This document shows positions 1-8,636 of a stretch of 64,000 bases of DNA, one piece after another. Under the pieces are notes generated by a model. It was given only the letters and a program-made list of their open reading frames with translations. It was not told where the DNA came from and ran no database searches. The translations under genes and the position numbers were made by a program. This DNA is from Flavobacterium hankyongi (GTDB taxonomy: Bacteria > Bacteroidota > Bacteroidia > Flavobacteriales > Flavobacteriaceae): assembly GCF_036840915.1 (NCBI RefSeq), contig NZ_CP085725.1, forward strand, positions 434,001 to 498,000. Direction: 5' to 3'. Each line of letters begins with the position of its first letter. Position 1 is the first letter of the stretch.

Positions 1-2256
1 AACACCTTGTAAATCTTCAACTTCAAGAAATTCAACAGTAGGTTCAAGAATTTTCTGGAATTGAAGATATTCAATATATTTTGTGTATTCTTTTTCTTCA
101 TGAGAATGTGAATAAACAATCGTGATTTTTCCTTTTTCAGTAATACGTTTTTTGGTGTTTTTTTCTAAAGCTTTGTCGATGCGTTTTTTGACTACTTCGT
201 AACGTGCATTATAAGAACCGTCTACATCAAAACGTTTTTCATCCATACGGAAACGAATAGTGATTGGAGAACTAAACACCAATATCAACGAAGTAACTTC
301 TAATTGAAAGGGTAATGTGTCTTTTAGGGCATAATGTTCTTTTTCCATTTCAGCCAGTACCTGCAATTGCCACAAACGCATATTGTAAAGATAATTCAAG
401 TTGAAATTTCCATTAGGCGCTATTGAATTGCCTATATATAAATTGTGTTCTACGCCATCGGTATTGAACCGTTCAAAATAATGCGGAAAGATTGCTTGTG
501 CCTCTTTCTGTTTATTGTCTAATACAACACTTATTTTTTTATTGATGGCTGTTAGTGTAGCATCAAACTTTTTTCTTTCCTGATAAAAAGTACCAGTATT
601 TTCATCAATCATCTTAAAATAATCCTGCACCTTTTCGGCTTCATTTTCATTTTTAAGGATGGGATGAATATCAGTTTCAATATAACGCTGAATTTGTTGT
701 TCAGTATCAGCTTTTAAGTTAGTAAACAAATCATTTAAATAGCTTTCTAATTCAAATTTTCGTTGTTCTAATATTGGAAGTTTTGTTTTTTCATGTAACG
801 CTTCAATAATCTGAATTAAAGACCTTAATTGATTTCTAATATCTTCCTGAGCGGCTCTGTTTCTTGTGTCTGAGGATTCCTTGATGTCTATCTGTCCATA
901 TAATGGGTACACATCTTTAAATACTATTTCTTTGAAGGTGTATTCAGGACTCGAATGTTCGTTTATAATGTATTTACGGGCTTCTTTCTGGAACTTCCAG
1001 TAAACACTTGGATGTATTGTAGTATATTCTTTTTGGATTACTGCTTCAATTTTATTCTGAACATCTGAATTATAACGATCTATTGTATCCACAATAAAAG
1101 GCATAACAATATCCAACTTGTGAGCATTCAAGCTATTTAATTCCCCAATTTTAGAAGAAACCAGTTCGATAACACCTAGTAAATTGTTATCTTTTACAAC
1201 TGGAGCAAACACACAGCTCATAACATTTTGTGAAAGTAAATGATAACCAAAGAATGCATTTTCTGCTATTGCTGCAAATTTACTCACATTAGAAATAGCT
1301 ACGTAGTTTTTTTCTTCTACTAAAGACTTATAAATATCACTGTTCAATGCTTTTTGACATTTCATTTCGGTAGTACCACAGAGTAAGAAGCTATCTACTT
1401 TCTTCTCTTTTTCCATAGTGTTGAATTTTATTTCGTCTTGAGAAAAAGAAGTATAGCCAATACGTAAATCTTTTATTTTGTATATAGATTTGAGTATTCC
1501 TTTTAAAATTTCACTAAAATCTTCGTTTTCATCAGCTACTTTTAATAAAGTACTTTTAAGATTTGAAACTGCATTCTCAGTTGTAGCGTCAAAAAGTACT
1601 ACTATACCAAAACCTTTTAGAATCCAACTGTCAATGGGAAATTTTTCTTTCCAGATATCAATGTTGTCAAAACTATCCATTAATAAATCAATATCTTCCT
1701 GTGTAAGATGTATAGAGTTTTCTGTTGGGAGTATTTCAAGAAAATCAGCATTATATAAAATGCGATAGTGTTTCATGATGCCTAGAGCATCTGGAATATC
1801 ATAAAATAAAGGTTTGCTGAAATCAAAATTTTGTTTGTATTGCATGTTGATTATAAGACAACAGCACATGATATAAAACTGATTTTCATCAAAATCACGA
1901 ATATTCATGTCGAAATCAGTTCCGGCATCTTTAAGTATTTTTTTAAACCTTTCCGTATAGTTGAAAGTAATATTGACAAAAGGGATAGTAACCGCTTTAA
2001 TTTCATTATTGGTTAAAGCTGTTGGAAATAAATCTGCCAGTAAATGATTAATCAATACAGCATTATCATCTATTTGTCGCATACTGGTTATTCCATTACG
2101 CAATTCTGGGAATGGTGCTGTTTTTTCTAGTAATGCTTTGGCGTAATTAGATCTGTAATCAACATCAGAGTTGGCAATTTCTTCTAAAGCTTCTAAAACT
2201 TTATGAAAAGAAATTTTTATTTGAAACGGATTTTCCGGGAATTCACTAAAATTCAT
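1..2256 (-). CDS. GAF domain-containing protein, 3'-truncated by the window edge
   Basis: An open frame starts at the ATG on the minus strand at 2254-2256 and runs 752 codons to base 1 without a stop, so the C-terminus lies outside the window. The protein is acidic, has no signal peptide and looks cytoplasmic. Residues of about 285-395 look like a GAF sensor domain (a segment reading NYVAISNVSKFAAIAENAFFG, then CVFAPVVKDNNLLGVIELVSS). They are followed by a long helical region that may form coiled coil. Flavobacteria carry one conserved GAF protein of nearly 800 residues with this layout. Its ligand and output are not known to me. The GAF assignment rests on pattern only. Confidence 0.75.
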   Translation of the reverse strand, partial: MNFSEFPENPFQIKISFHKVLEALEEIANSDVDYRSNYAKALLEKTAPFPELRNGITSMRQIDDNAVLINHLLADLFPTALTNNEIKAVTIPFVNITFNYTERFKKILKDAGTDFDMNIRDFDENQFYIMCCCLIINMQYKQNFDFSKPLFYDIPDALGIMKHYRILYNADFLEILPTENSIHLTQEDIDLLMDSFDNIDIWKEKFPIDSWILKGFGIVVLFDATTENAVSNLKSTLLKVADENEDFSEILKGILKSIYKIKDLRIGYTSFSQDEIKFNTMEKEKKVDSFLLCGTTEMKCQKALNSDIYKSLVEEKNYVAISNVSKFAAIAENAFFGYHLLSQNVMSCVFAPVVKDNNLLGVIELVSSKIGELNSLNAHKLDIVMPFIVDTIDRYNSDVQNKIEAVIQKEYTTIHPSVYWKFQKEARKYIINEHSSPEYTFKEIVFKDVYPLYGQIDIKESSDTRNRAAQEDIRNQLRSLIQIIEALHEKTKLPILEQRKFELESYLNDLFTNLKADTEQQIQRYIETDIHPILKNENEAEKVQDYFKMIDENTGTFYQERKKFDATLTAINKKISVVLDNKQKEAQAIFPHYFERFNTDGVEHNLYIGNSIAPNGNFNLNYLYNMRLWQLQVLAEMEKEHYALKDTLPFQLEVTSLILVFSSPITIRFRMDEKRFDVDGSYNARYEVVKKRIDKALEKNTKKRITEKGKITIVYSHSHEEKEYTKYIEYLQFQKILEPTVEFLEVEDLQGV

Positions 2257-2340
2257 GCTTTTTGATAAAAAACTTCATCAAAGTTACTAAATAAGCATGT
2301 AACTGGAATTTCAATTTAAGTTTACCTTAACTAAATATGT

Positions 2341-3111
2341 TTAAAATCCTTCAAAAACACCTAAACCAAATAATGCAAAGTCATATTTTACAGGATCATT
2401 CGGGTCAAGTTTTCTAAGGTTTGTATCTAATTCTAGCAATGCTTTGGCATCGTTTTGTTTTCGGATAAGTAATCCTAGTTTACGGGCTACATTACCTGAG
2501 TGAACATCTAGAGGGCAAGATAGGGCAGAAGTAGGGATAGTTTTCCAGATACCAAAATCGACTCCTTTGTTGTCTTGGCGACACATCCAGCGTAAGTACA
2601 TGTTAATTCTCTTTGCTGCTGAACCAATATTGGGATTAGGTAAATGCTTTTGAGTCCTTTGAAGATGTGGAATTTCAAAAAAAGTAGTTTTGAATTCAGA
2701 AATGGCTTTTTGGGTTGAATTATTTGCTGTATTTATACTGAAGACATTCTCTAAACCATTATGATTAGTGTAAATGTTTTGTAATCCTTTAATAAAACTT
2801 ATAAAATCCTGACCATTAAAGGTTCGATGTACAAAGCTTTGCAAATTTTCCAAATGATGTTCTTCATGTGACATGACAAAATCATAGGGAGTATTTCCCA
2901 TTAGCTCCATCATCTTTTGTGCATTTTTGATAATCATTTTTCGATTTCCCCAAGCAATGACCGATGCTAAGAAACCAGCAATTTCAATATCTTCTTTTAA
3001 ATTAAATTGATGTGGAATTTGTATAGGATCACTTTCGATGAAATTTGGATTGTTGTATAATTCCACTTTTTCATCAAGAAATTCTTTTAATTCAAATTGT
3101 TTCAATATCAT
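2341..3111 (-). CDS. TIGR02757 family protein (DUF2400)
   Basis: 256 residues, with the ATG at 3109-3111. It resembles the TIGR02757/DUF2400 family, found in Bacteroidota and some other phyla and usually about 250-260 residues long, so it appears full length. The conserved core is seen as DIEIAGFLASVIAWGNRKMI at about residues 40-60 and a Cys-rich stretch near WMCRQDNKGVDFGIW at about 175-190. There is no signal peptide, so it is probably cytoplasmic. The fold has been likened to DNA glycosylases of the HhH type, but a biochemical role is not established. It is transcribed with or beside the upstream GAF gene. Confidence 0.8.
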   Translation of the reverse strand: MILKQFELKEFLDEKVELYNNPNFIESDPIQIPHQFNLKEDIEIAGFLASVIAWGNRKMIIKNAQKMMELMGNTPYDFVMSHEEHHLENLQSFVHRTFNGQDFISFIKGLQNIYTNHNGLENVFSINTANNSTQKAISEFKTTFFEIPHLQRTQKHLPNPNIGSAAKRINMYLRWMCRQDNKGVDFGIWKTIPTSALSCPLDVHSGNVARKLGLLIRKQNDAKALLELDTNLRKLDPNDPVKYDFALFGLGVFEGF

Positions 3112-3211
3112 TAATTTGACTTTTCCAAATGCAAAAATAGACTTAATTGAAAATATTAAAGCAGGTTATTTAAAGTAAATTCTTTTTATGTTACTTTAAA
3201 TTTCTGAGTTA

Positions 3212-3244
3212 TTGATATATGTTTAAAAAAACAATCTATATTTG
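3212..3244 (+). promoter_or_regulatory. Bacteroidota-type promoter for the small Cys protein
   Basis: A -33-like TTG at 3212-3214 and a -7 box TATATTTG at 3237-3244 are separated by 22 nt, close to the Bacteroidota consensus TTG-N19-21-TAnnTTTG. The expected transcription start falls within a few bases of the GTG at 3249, which would give a very short or absent 5' leader. Confidence 0.55.
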
Positions 3245-3248
3245 CATT

Positions 3249-3620
3249 GTGAAAAAAACACTATTCATATTGGCATCATTTATCCTACTCAAACCATTTA
3301 TACCTTTTGTTGAGTATGTTGTCAATTATGAGTATATATCAAAAGTACTCTGTGTAAATAAGGAAAAGCCAATCATTGGTTGTGACGGAAAATGTTACCT
3401 TATGAGCCAATTGGCAAAATCTTCTGAAGAAGAAAAGCCGATTTCAGATAAAAAACTAATAGTTAAAGAAGTTGAGGTGCTGTTTTTTCAAGAAATTGAA
3501 GCCGTTTCAATCTCACAGCCATTAGTAGCGTTTATGAATGAATTAAATTCAAAATATTCCAATTTGTATAGTTTTTTGGACTGTTCAACTTCTTTTCATC
3601 CACCTTCAATTATTTCTTAA
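3249..3620 (+). CDS. small Cys-containing exported or membrane protein
   Basis: About 123 residues from the GTG at 3249. An in-frame ATG at 3219 lies upstream of the TATATTTG promoter box, so the GTG is the likelier start; it begins with KKTLFILASF, as flavobacterial relatives that I recall do. An N-terminal hydrophobic segment (residues 2-18) is followed by VLCVNKEKPIIGCDGKCYLM, which holds three Cys including a CDGKC pair. The rest is polar and unrecognised. It lies 213 nt upstream of the MbnP-like gene on the same strand, so a link to metal handling is possible but is inferred only from position and the Cys residues. Confidence 0.65.
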   Translation: MKKTLFILASFILLKPFIPFVEYVVNYEYISKVLCVNKEKPIIGCDGKCYLMSQLAKSSEEEKPISDKKLIVKEVEVLFFQEIEAVSISQPLVAFMNELNSKYSNLYSFLDCSTSFHPPSIIS

Positions 3621-3833
3621 AGTTTTTGAACAAAATATGTGCTTTAAAGGCTTCCTATTCTGTATAGGTTGCCAAAGTGTTTGTGTTCAAAATCGTTTGG
3701 GAGTTATTTCCCGAACAAAATTCTTATAAACTTTAATAAATAAAAAAATGAAACGAGGCTTTTCAAGTTGTTTTATAATGACTTTTGTTTGCCAAGTTCC
3801 ATCTTTTACAATAAATAATAAAATACAAAAAAG
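3621..3833 (+). other. intergenic leader of the MbnP-like gene, with hairpin and short ORF
   Basis: This 213-nt gap holds an imperfect hairpin at 3695-3716 (GTTTGGGA paired with TTCCCGAAC through one G-T pair) without a clear T-tract. It also holds a 29-codon ORF at 3748-3837 whose TGA overlaps the ATG of the MbnP-like gene as ATGA. The peptide has two Cys (SSCF and VCQ). It could be a translationally coupled leader peptide or chance. No clear TAnnTTTG box was found between the two genes. Confidence 0.35.
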
Positions 3834-4643
3834 ATGAAATTTCAATTAAAAAATATAGTTGCCGTGATGGCAATGGCTCTTGCATTTGTTTCTTGTTCAA
3901 ACGATGATGAAAATCCTGCAAATAATATTACTGGAACTGGAAAATTAGATGTTGAATATGATAATGTTTTTGGAAGCGCTGACTTAATTCTTAATTCGCA
4001 GGCAAATGTTACCTCTCAAGGTGAAACCCTAAACGTATCGGATGTAAAATATATAATTAGCAATATCGTTTTGACAAAAGAAGACGGATCAACTTTTGTT
4101 TATCCAAAAGCTCAAGGTTATTTCATTGTTAGTGAAGCAAATGAGGCTTCTCGTGTTTTGAAATTAGAAAATATTCCTGCTGGAAATTATACTAAGATCA
4201 AGTTTGGTATAGGAGTTGATGAGGCACAATACAATGCAGGTCAAACAGTTCAAGGAGATTTCTTTGCTTATGCTCAAGATGAGGACATGGCTTGGAGTTG
4301 GAGCGCAGGCTATAAACATTTACTTTTTGAAGGTATGTTTACTTCTTCAAGTGTTACTACATCAACACAATTTATGATACATACAGGGAAATCTGGAGCA
4401 GATTATAATTATAAAGAAGTAACTTTAAATTTTCCTGATAAAGCTTTGGTAAGAACTAACATTACACCAGATGTCCATATTTTTGCTGATGTTGCAAAAA
4501 TTATTGATGGAACAAATAAAATAAAATTATCGGATAATAATATGGGCGGAATGGGAGCAATGATTATGTCAGGTTCGAACTTGGCTCTTATCACTGCTAA
4601 CTTATCCAACATGTTCACTGTGAACCACGTTCATAACGACTAG
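3834..4643 (+). CDS. MbnP-like periplasmic copper-binding lipoprotein
   Basis: 269 residues. A lipoprotein signal ends in the lipobox AFVSC with Cys21, so the protein is exported and lipid-anchored. The body is beta-rich and carries the WSWSAGYKHLLFEG motif (Trp154, Trp156), which corresponds to the W-x-W-x-x-GY segment of the MbnP family, and it ends in HVHND (His265, His267). In Methylosinus, MbnP binds copper after its partner MbnH oxidises a Trp to kynurenine; this is established for that pair. Here the next gene is an MbnH-like di-heme peroxidase, which supports the same pairing. That the same Trp modification happens here is inferred. The exact copper ligands cannot be named from sequence alone. 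Confidence 0.8.
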   Translation: MKFQLKNIVAVMAMALAFVSCSNDDENPANNITGTGKLDVEYDNVFGSADLILNSQANVTSQGETLNVSDVKYIISNIVLTKEDGSTFVYPKAQGYFIVSEANEASRVLKLENIPAGNYTKIKFGIGVDEAQYNAGQTVQGDFFAYAQDEDMAWSWSAGYKHLLFEGMFTSSSVTTSTQFMIHTGKSGADYNYKEVTLNFPDKALVRTNITPDVHIFADVAKIIDGTNKIKLSDNNMGGMGAMIMSGSNLALITANLSNMFTVNHVHND

Positions 4644-4702
4644 ATTTAATTAAAAGCTGTTGGCATTTATTTGCTTACAGCTTTTTTATAAATAGAATTA
4701 AA

Positions 4703-5743
4703 ATGAAAGCAAAATATTTAGTATTGCTCATTTTGTCCTTATTGTGGAGTTGTTCAAGTGATGATTCTGACGAGTATAAGGATATTCCGATTGATTTTAA
4801 AATACCTAGTAATTTCCCGCCATTAGCTTATGATTTGCAAAATAATCCGATAACTGTAAAGGGATTTGAGTTAGGCAAAAAGTTATTTTATGACGGAAGA
4901 TTATCTTCAGACGGAACAATATCATGTGGATTTTGTCACCAACAACAGTATGCTTTTACACATCATGGACACACGGTTAGTCATGGTGTAAATGGATTGA
5001 GCGGGATAAGAAACTCTCCTTCAATTCAAAATTTGGCGTTTCAAAATACATTTATGTTTGATGGCGCAACGGAACATTTGAATTTACAGCCAATTCTCCC
5101 GATTACGAATCCTGTGGAAATGAATGGCAATTTTACCCAAATAGTAGCAATGTTAAATTCTGATGCAGAATACAAAAAGCTATTTGGATTGGCTTACCCA
5201 GGTAAACCAATCAACACAGAAAACATGCTTAAAGCTATGGCTCAGTTTTTAGTGATGGTAACTTCTTCCAATTCCAGATTTGACAAGTATCGCAGGAATG
5301 AATCAGGTGGGTCTTTAACTCAGGAAGAACTTGACGGCTATGCTATTTTTAATCAGAAGTGTGTATCCTGTCATGCCACTGATTTGTTTACCGATAATTC
5401 TTTTAGAAATAATGGATTAGCGGTCAATCCACTAGTTAATGATATTGGTCGTTATCGTGTAACTTTACTGGAGCAGGACAAATACAAATTTAAAGTGCCA
5501 AGCTTGCGAAATATTGAAAAAACAAAGCCTTACATGCATGATGGTCGTTTTTTTACGCTCGAAGCAGTTTTAGATCATTATTCGTCAGGAGTAGTTAATT
5601 CTTCAACGCTTGACCCGAGTTTAAACAATAATGGAAATTTAGGCATTCCAATGTCTACAAGTGAAAAAATTAAGCTCATAGCCTTTTTAAAAACATTAAC
5701 AGATGATCAATATCTAACCGATAAGCGATTTTCAGAATTTTAA
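4703..5743 (+). CDS. di-heme cytochrome c peroxidase family protein, MbnH-like
   Basis: 346 residues with a lipoprotein signal (LLWSC, Cys17). Two c-type heme sites are visible: CGFCH at 75-79 and CVSCH at 220-224. This is the two-domain layout of the bacterial di-heme peroxidase/MauG superfamily, and conserved segments such as GIRNSPSIQN, FMFDGATEHL, FKVPSLRN and YMHDGRF follow. It begins 59 nt after the MbnP-like gene and almost abuts the next gene (5 nt). Classical members reduce peroxide, while the MauG/MbnH branch oxidises residues in a partner protein. The neighbouring MbnP-like gene favours the second role, but a detoxifying peroxidase cannot be excluded. Confidence 0.85.
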   Translation: MKAKYLVLLILSLLWSCSSDDSDEYKDIPIDFKIPSNFPPLAYDLQNNPITVKGFELGKKLFYDGRLSSDGTISCGFCHQQQYAFTHHGHTVSHGVNGLSGIRNSPSIQNLAFQNTFMFDGATEHLNLQPILPITNPVEMNGNFTQIVAMLNSDAEYKKLFGLAYPGKPINTENMLKAMAQFLVMVTSSNSRFDKYRRNESGGSLTQEELDGYAIFNQKCVSCHATDLFTDNSFRNNGLAVNPLVNDIGRYRVTLLEQDKYKFKVPSLRNIEKTKPYMHDGRFFTLEAVLDHYSSGVVNSSTLDPSLNNNGNLGIPMSTSEKIKLIAFLKTLTDDQYLTDKRFSEF

Positions 5744-5747
5744 AGAA

Positions 5748-6710
5748 ATGAAAAAATATGTTTTAATATTGCTGATTGTATTTCAATTTACAAATGCGAC
5801 AGAAAAAGACAGTTTATCAAACACAAACCCCAATCCGTTCAGGAAATATTATGCTTTTCCAGAAAAATTGATGTGTGATGCCTGTGGATGTTCTGCAAGT
5901 GGTGGAAGTATGGGATTTGCTTCAATGTTAAATTCCAATTTCGTTGGAGTGCGGTATTTTAATCAAAGCTACAGAAGTACTGACGGCTTATACAGTAATT
6001 CACCTTGGTATAAAGAAAATTTTAATACAGTTCAAGTCTGGGCAAGAATACCCATTTTTACAAACTTTCAAATTTCAGCATTAGTTCCTTATCAATCTCA
6101 TAATCGTGAATCTAAAGCTGGTAACCAAGAAATTAACGGAATTGGAGATATTACTGTGTTAGCTATGTATAGATTATATCAAACACATAAAGACAGTACA
6201 TTTTTAGTTCATACTTTGCAAGTAGGTGGTGGGATAAAAGCACCAACAGGAAAATTTGACCAAGCCAATGCTGGTAATGTTAACCCAAGTTTTCAGGTAG
6301 GAACTGGTAGTTGGGATTATCTTTTGGCAACAGAATACATTATTAAAAGGAAGCAGCTTGGCTTAAATACAATGTTGAACTATACTGTCAAAACTGAAAA
6401 TGATAAATATTACAGATTTGGTAACCAATTTAATTATTCAAGTACCTTCTTCTATCTTTTTGAAAAAGATGAATTATCAATTGCACCACAGTTAGGTTTT
6501 GCAGGTGAGGTTTATGCAAGCAACCGTCAATATTCTGAAATAGTTAGAAATACCTCGGGTGATATTTTGTTTGGAAAATTAGGTTGTGAATTAGGAAAAA
6601 ATAAACTATCGTTTGGATTTAACACTATGCTTCCGATTAATCAAAATTTAGCTAAAGGTAGAGTTGAAGCTAAATACCGTTGGAGTGTAAATGTAAATTA
6701 TAGTTTATGA
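5748..6710 (+). CDS. putative outer-membrane beta-barrel protein of the MbnP/MbnH cluster
   Basis: 320 residues, starting 5 nt after the peroxidase stop. A signal peptide covers residues 1-17. The mature N-terminus carries CDACGC (Cys43, Cys46, Cys48) followed by a Ser/Gly stretch, a possible metal-binding site at the periplasmic face. The remainder alternates polar and aromatic residues (YRFGNQFNYSSTFFYLF, LSFGFNTMLP, RWSVNVNYSL), as outer-membrane barrels do, and ends in a hydrophobic strand. Similar proteins occur next to MbnP/MbnH genes in Bacteroidota. It may pass metal or a redox partner across the outer membrane; that role is inferred from context. A terminator follows. Confidence 0.65.
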   Translation: MKKYVLILLIVFQFTNATEKDSLSNTNPNPFRKYYAFPEKLMCDACGCSASGGSMGFASMLNSNFVGVRYFNQSYRSTDGLYSNSPWYKENFNTVQVWARIPIFTNFQISALVPYQSHNRESKAGNQEINGIGDITVLAMYRLYQTHKDSTFLVHTLQVGGGIKAPTGKFDQANAGNVNPSFQVGTGSWDYLLATEYIIKRKQLGLNTMLNYTVKTENDKYYRFGNQFNYSSTFFYLFEKDELSIAPQLGFAGEVYASNRQYSEIVRNTSGDILFGKLGCELGKNKLSFGFNTMLPINQNLAKGRVEAKYRWSVNVNYSL

Positions 6711-6727
6711 AATCAAATTAATTTTTT

Positions 6728-6756
6728 AAAAACCACCTTTTCTAGGTGGTTTTTTT
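6728..6756 (+). terminator. intrinsic terminator after the MbnP/MbnH operon
   Basis: An 11-bp perfect stem, AAAAACCACCT with AGGTGGTTTTT, has a 5-nt loop and is followed by T residues. The A-tract on the other side lets it also serve the converging minus-strand ABC gene. Confidence 0.85.
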
Positions 6757-6808
6757 AATGAAATTGTAAAAGTTATATGTATTTTTCTATTTAATTTAAA
6801 ATAGTTAT

Positions 6809-7501
6809 TTAAATTGAAAGAGATGTCGAATTTAAAATCTCATCTTTGATTCGACCATCCACCATCACTAGTTTTCTATCGGCCATGTTTGCTAACTGCT
6901 CGTTATGAGTTACTATTACAAATGTTTGACCAAATTCATCACGAAGTTTAAAGAAAAGTTGATGTAAAGTCTCTGCCGTATGTGAATCTAAATTTCCACA
7001 AGGTTCATCGGCAAAAATAACTGCGGGTCTGTTTATTAAAGCTCTAGCTACTGCAACTCTTTGCTGTTCACCACCAGAAAGTTCACTGGGTTTATGATGC
7101 ATTCTTTCTTTAAGACCAAGATAGGTAAGTAGTTTTTCAGCTTCAGCCTCTGTTTCATTTTTAGGTTTATTAGCAATGAAGGCAGGAATACATACGTTTT
7201 CTAAAGCAGTAAACTCAGGTAGTAATTGATGAAATTGGAAGATGAATCCTAAATTTTGATTTCTAAATTTAGAAACAGTGGCATCATTCATTTTTAAAAT
7301 GCTTTCACCGTTAATTTGTATGTCTGATCCCGTTGAAAGTTTTGGAGTGTCTAAAGTGCCTAATAATTGTAGCAATGTAGTTTTTCCAGCACCAGATGCA
7401 CCAACAATAGAAACAATCTCACCTTTTTTAATATGTAGGTTTACACCTTTTAAAACGTGTAAGTTTTCATAAAATTTGTGAATATTTTTGGCCGTAATCA
7501 T
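6809..7501 (-). CDS. lolD: ABC transporter ATP-binding protein, LolD-like
   Basis: About 230 residues from the ATG at 7499-7501 ([11 protein letters not shown]). An ATG five codons further upstream is less like family starts. Walker A is GASGAGKTT, the Q-loop is [10 protein letters not shown], the signature is LSGGEQQR and Walker B is VIFADEP, followed by the switch His in VTHNEQ, so all ATPase motifs are intact. The pattern fits the LolD/MacB-type subfamily that energises lipoprotein release from the inner membrane in LolCDE. No permease gene is adjacent, so the symbol is by family resemblance, and a MacB-type role is possible. Confidence 0.8.
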   Translation of the reverse strand: MITAKNIHKFYENLHVLKGVNLHIKKGEIVSIVGASGAGKTTLLQLLGTLDTPKLSTGSDIQINGESILKMNDATVSKFRNQNLGFIFQFHQLLPEFTALENVCIPAFIANKPKNETEAEAEKLLTYLGLKERMHHKPSELSGGEQQRVAVARALINRPAVIFADEPCGNLDSHTAETLHQLFFKLRDEFGQTFVIVTHNEQLANMADRKLVMVDGRIKDEILNSTSLSI

Positions 7502-7561
7502 ACTATCTGTTTTCACAAAGAAACAAAGAATTTGTTGAACATCAAATAAAGTTTTGTTAAG

Positions 7562-7595
7562 TTGTTTTTTTAGGTTTCACTTTTGGTTAAATTTG
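7562..7595 (+). promoter_or_regulatory. probable promoter of msrA
   Basis: A TTG at 7562-7564 and a TAAATTTG box at 7588-7595 are 23 nt apart, and the msrA ATG lies 16 nt downstream of the box. The spacing is at the long end of the Bacteroidota consensus. Confidence 0.5.
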
Positions 7596-7611
7596 AGTAA
7601 ACATTGTAATT

Positions 7612-8250
7612 ATGAAAACATTTGTTGCACTTTTTTTATCACTTTTAAGTTTGAGTTGTGAATCAAAATCGAAACCAATGCCTTCATTAGAAAAACAAGA
7701 TATGAATTTAGAAAAAGAAAAAGAAATAGCTATTTTTGCAGGAGGGTGCTTTTGGTGTACAGAAGCAGTTTTTTTGCAACTTAAAGGAGTCGAAAGTATA
7801 AAACCTGGCTATATAGGAGGGAAAACAAGTAATCCAACCTATAAAGAAGTTTGTTCAGGATATTCAGGTCATGCCGAAGCCGTAAAGATAGTTTTTGATC
7901 CTAACCAAATAACCTACGGAGAATTATTAGAAGTATTTTTTGCTACTCACGATCCAACGACAATAAATAGACAAGGAAATGATGTAGGTTCTCAATATAG
8001 AAGTGAAATATTTACTACCAATGAAAAACAAAAAACATTGGCTACAGCTTACATTGATCTCTTAAACAAAGAAAATACATTTGGAAAAAAAGTAGTTACA
8101 AAAGTAAGCAATGCATCAGAATTTTATGTGGCTGAAGATTATCATCAAAATTATTACAATCAAAACAAGGATCAATCGTATTGTCATTATGTGATAACAC
8201 CTAAAGTTGAAAAAGTTAAGAAGCAGTTCAAGGATAAATTAAAAAAATAA
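7612..8250 (+). CDS. msrA: peptide-methionine (S)-S-oxide reductase, lipoprotein form
   Basis: 212 residues. MsrA reduces the S-epimer of methionine sulfoxide in proteins at the expense of thioredoxin. The catalytic motif GGCFWCTE (catalytic Cys in GCFW) starts at about residue 44, and the family segments PGYIGGKTSNPTYKEVCSGYSGHAEAV and HDPTTINRQGNDVGSQYRS are intact. Near the C-terminus KDQSYCHYVI holds a possible resolving Cys. A lipoprotein signal (LSLSC, Cys16) places the enzyme in the envelope, where it would repair exported proteins. It stands alone behind its own promoter. Confidence 0.95.
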   Translation: MKTFVALFLSLLSLSCESKSKPMPSLEKQDMNLEKEKEIAIFAGGCFWCTEAVFLQLKGVESIKPGYIGGKTSNPTYKEVCSGYSGHAEAVKIVFDPNQITYGELLEVFFATHDPTTINRQGNDVGSQYRSEIFTTNEKQKTLATAYIDLLNKENTFGKKVVTKVSNASEFYVAEDYHQNYYNQNKDQSYCHYVITPKVEKVKKQFKDKLKK

Positions 8251-8297
8251 TTGGCACTAGATTTGTTATTATTTTAGTAACTAATTTAAATTTAAGA

Positions 8298-8603
8298 ATG
8301 ACAAAAGATGTACAAATTGAGGTAAAACAAAAACCTCAAGCAACAATAGGGAAACTTATAATAGGGGTATTGTTTGATGCTATAGGAATGTTATCTTATG
8401 CAGTTCCAGTTTTAGCTGAAGCGACAGATATAATTTGGGCGCCTATTGCAGCTTTTTCAATTTCGATGATGTATAAAGGAACAGTGGGTAAGGTAAGTGG
8501 TGTAATTGCCTTTATTGAAGAGATAATTCCTGGGCTGGATTTTATACCAACATTTACCATAACATGGTTGTATGAGTATTTTCAAGAAAAGAAAAATAAA
8601 TAA
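8298..8603 (+). CDS. small conserved membrane protein of unknown function
   Basis: 101 residues, starting 47 nt after msrA on the same strand. A short polar N-terminus is followed by a hydrophobic helix (IGKLIIGVLFDAIGMLSYAVPVL) and a second membrane-inclined part (WAPIAAFSISMMY, then GVIAFIEEIIPGLDFIPTFTITWLYEYF), giving perhaps three membrane segments. I do not recognise a named family. Similar short proteins occur in flavobacteria. A terminator follows within 10 nt. Confidence 0.65.
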   Translation: MTKDVQIEVKQKPQATIGKLIIGVLFDAIGMLSYAVPVLAEATDIIWAPIAAFSISMMYKGTVGKVSGVIAFIEEIIPGLDFIPTFTITWLYEYFQEKKNK

Positions 8604-8611
8604 AAATGATT

Positions 8612-8636
8612 AATCCCGAGTAATCGGGATTTTTTT
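8612..8636 (+). terminator. intrinsic terminator
   Basis: AATCCCGA and TCGGGATT form an 8-bp stem with a 4-nt loop followed by six T. It sits between two converging genes and overlaps the stop codon of the minus-strand gene. Confidence 0.8.

Noticed and set aside
1478..2016. Plus-strand frames of 61-96 codons opposite the GAF gene
   Set aside because: The minus strand carries one uninterrupted 752-codon frame with GAF features; these are shadows.
3695..3716. Terminator after the small Cys protein
   Set aside because: The hairpin has a G-T pair and no T-tract on the plus strand, so it is noted only as a leader structure.
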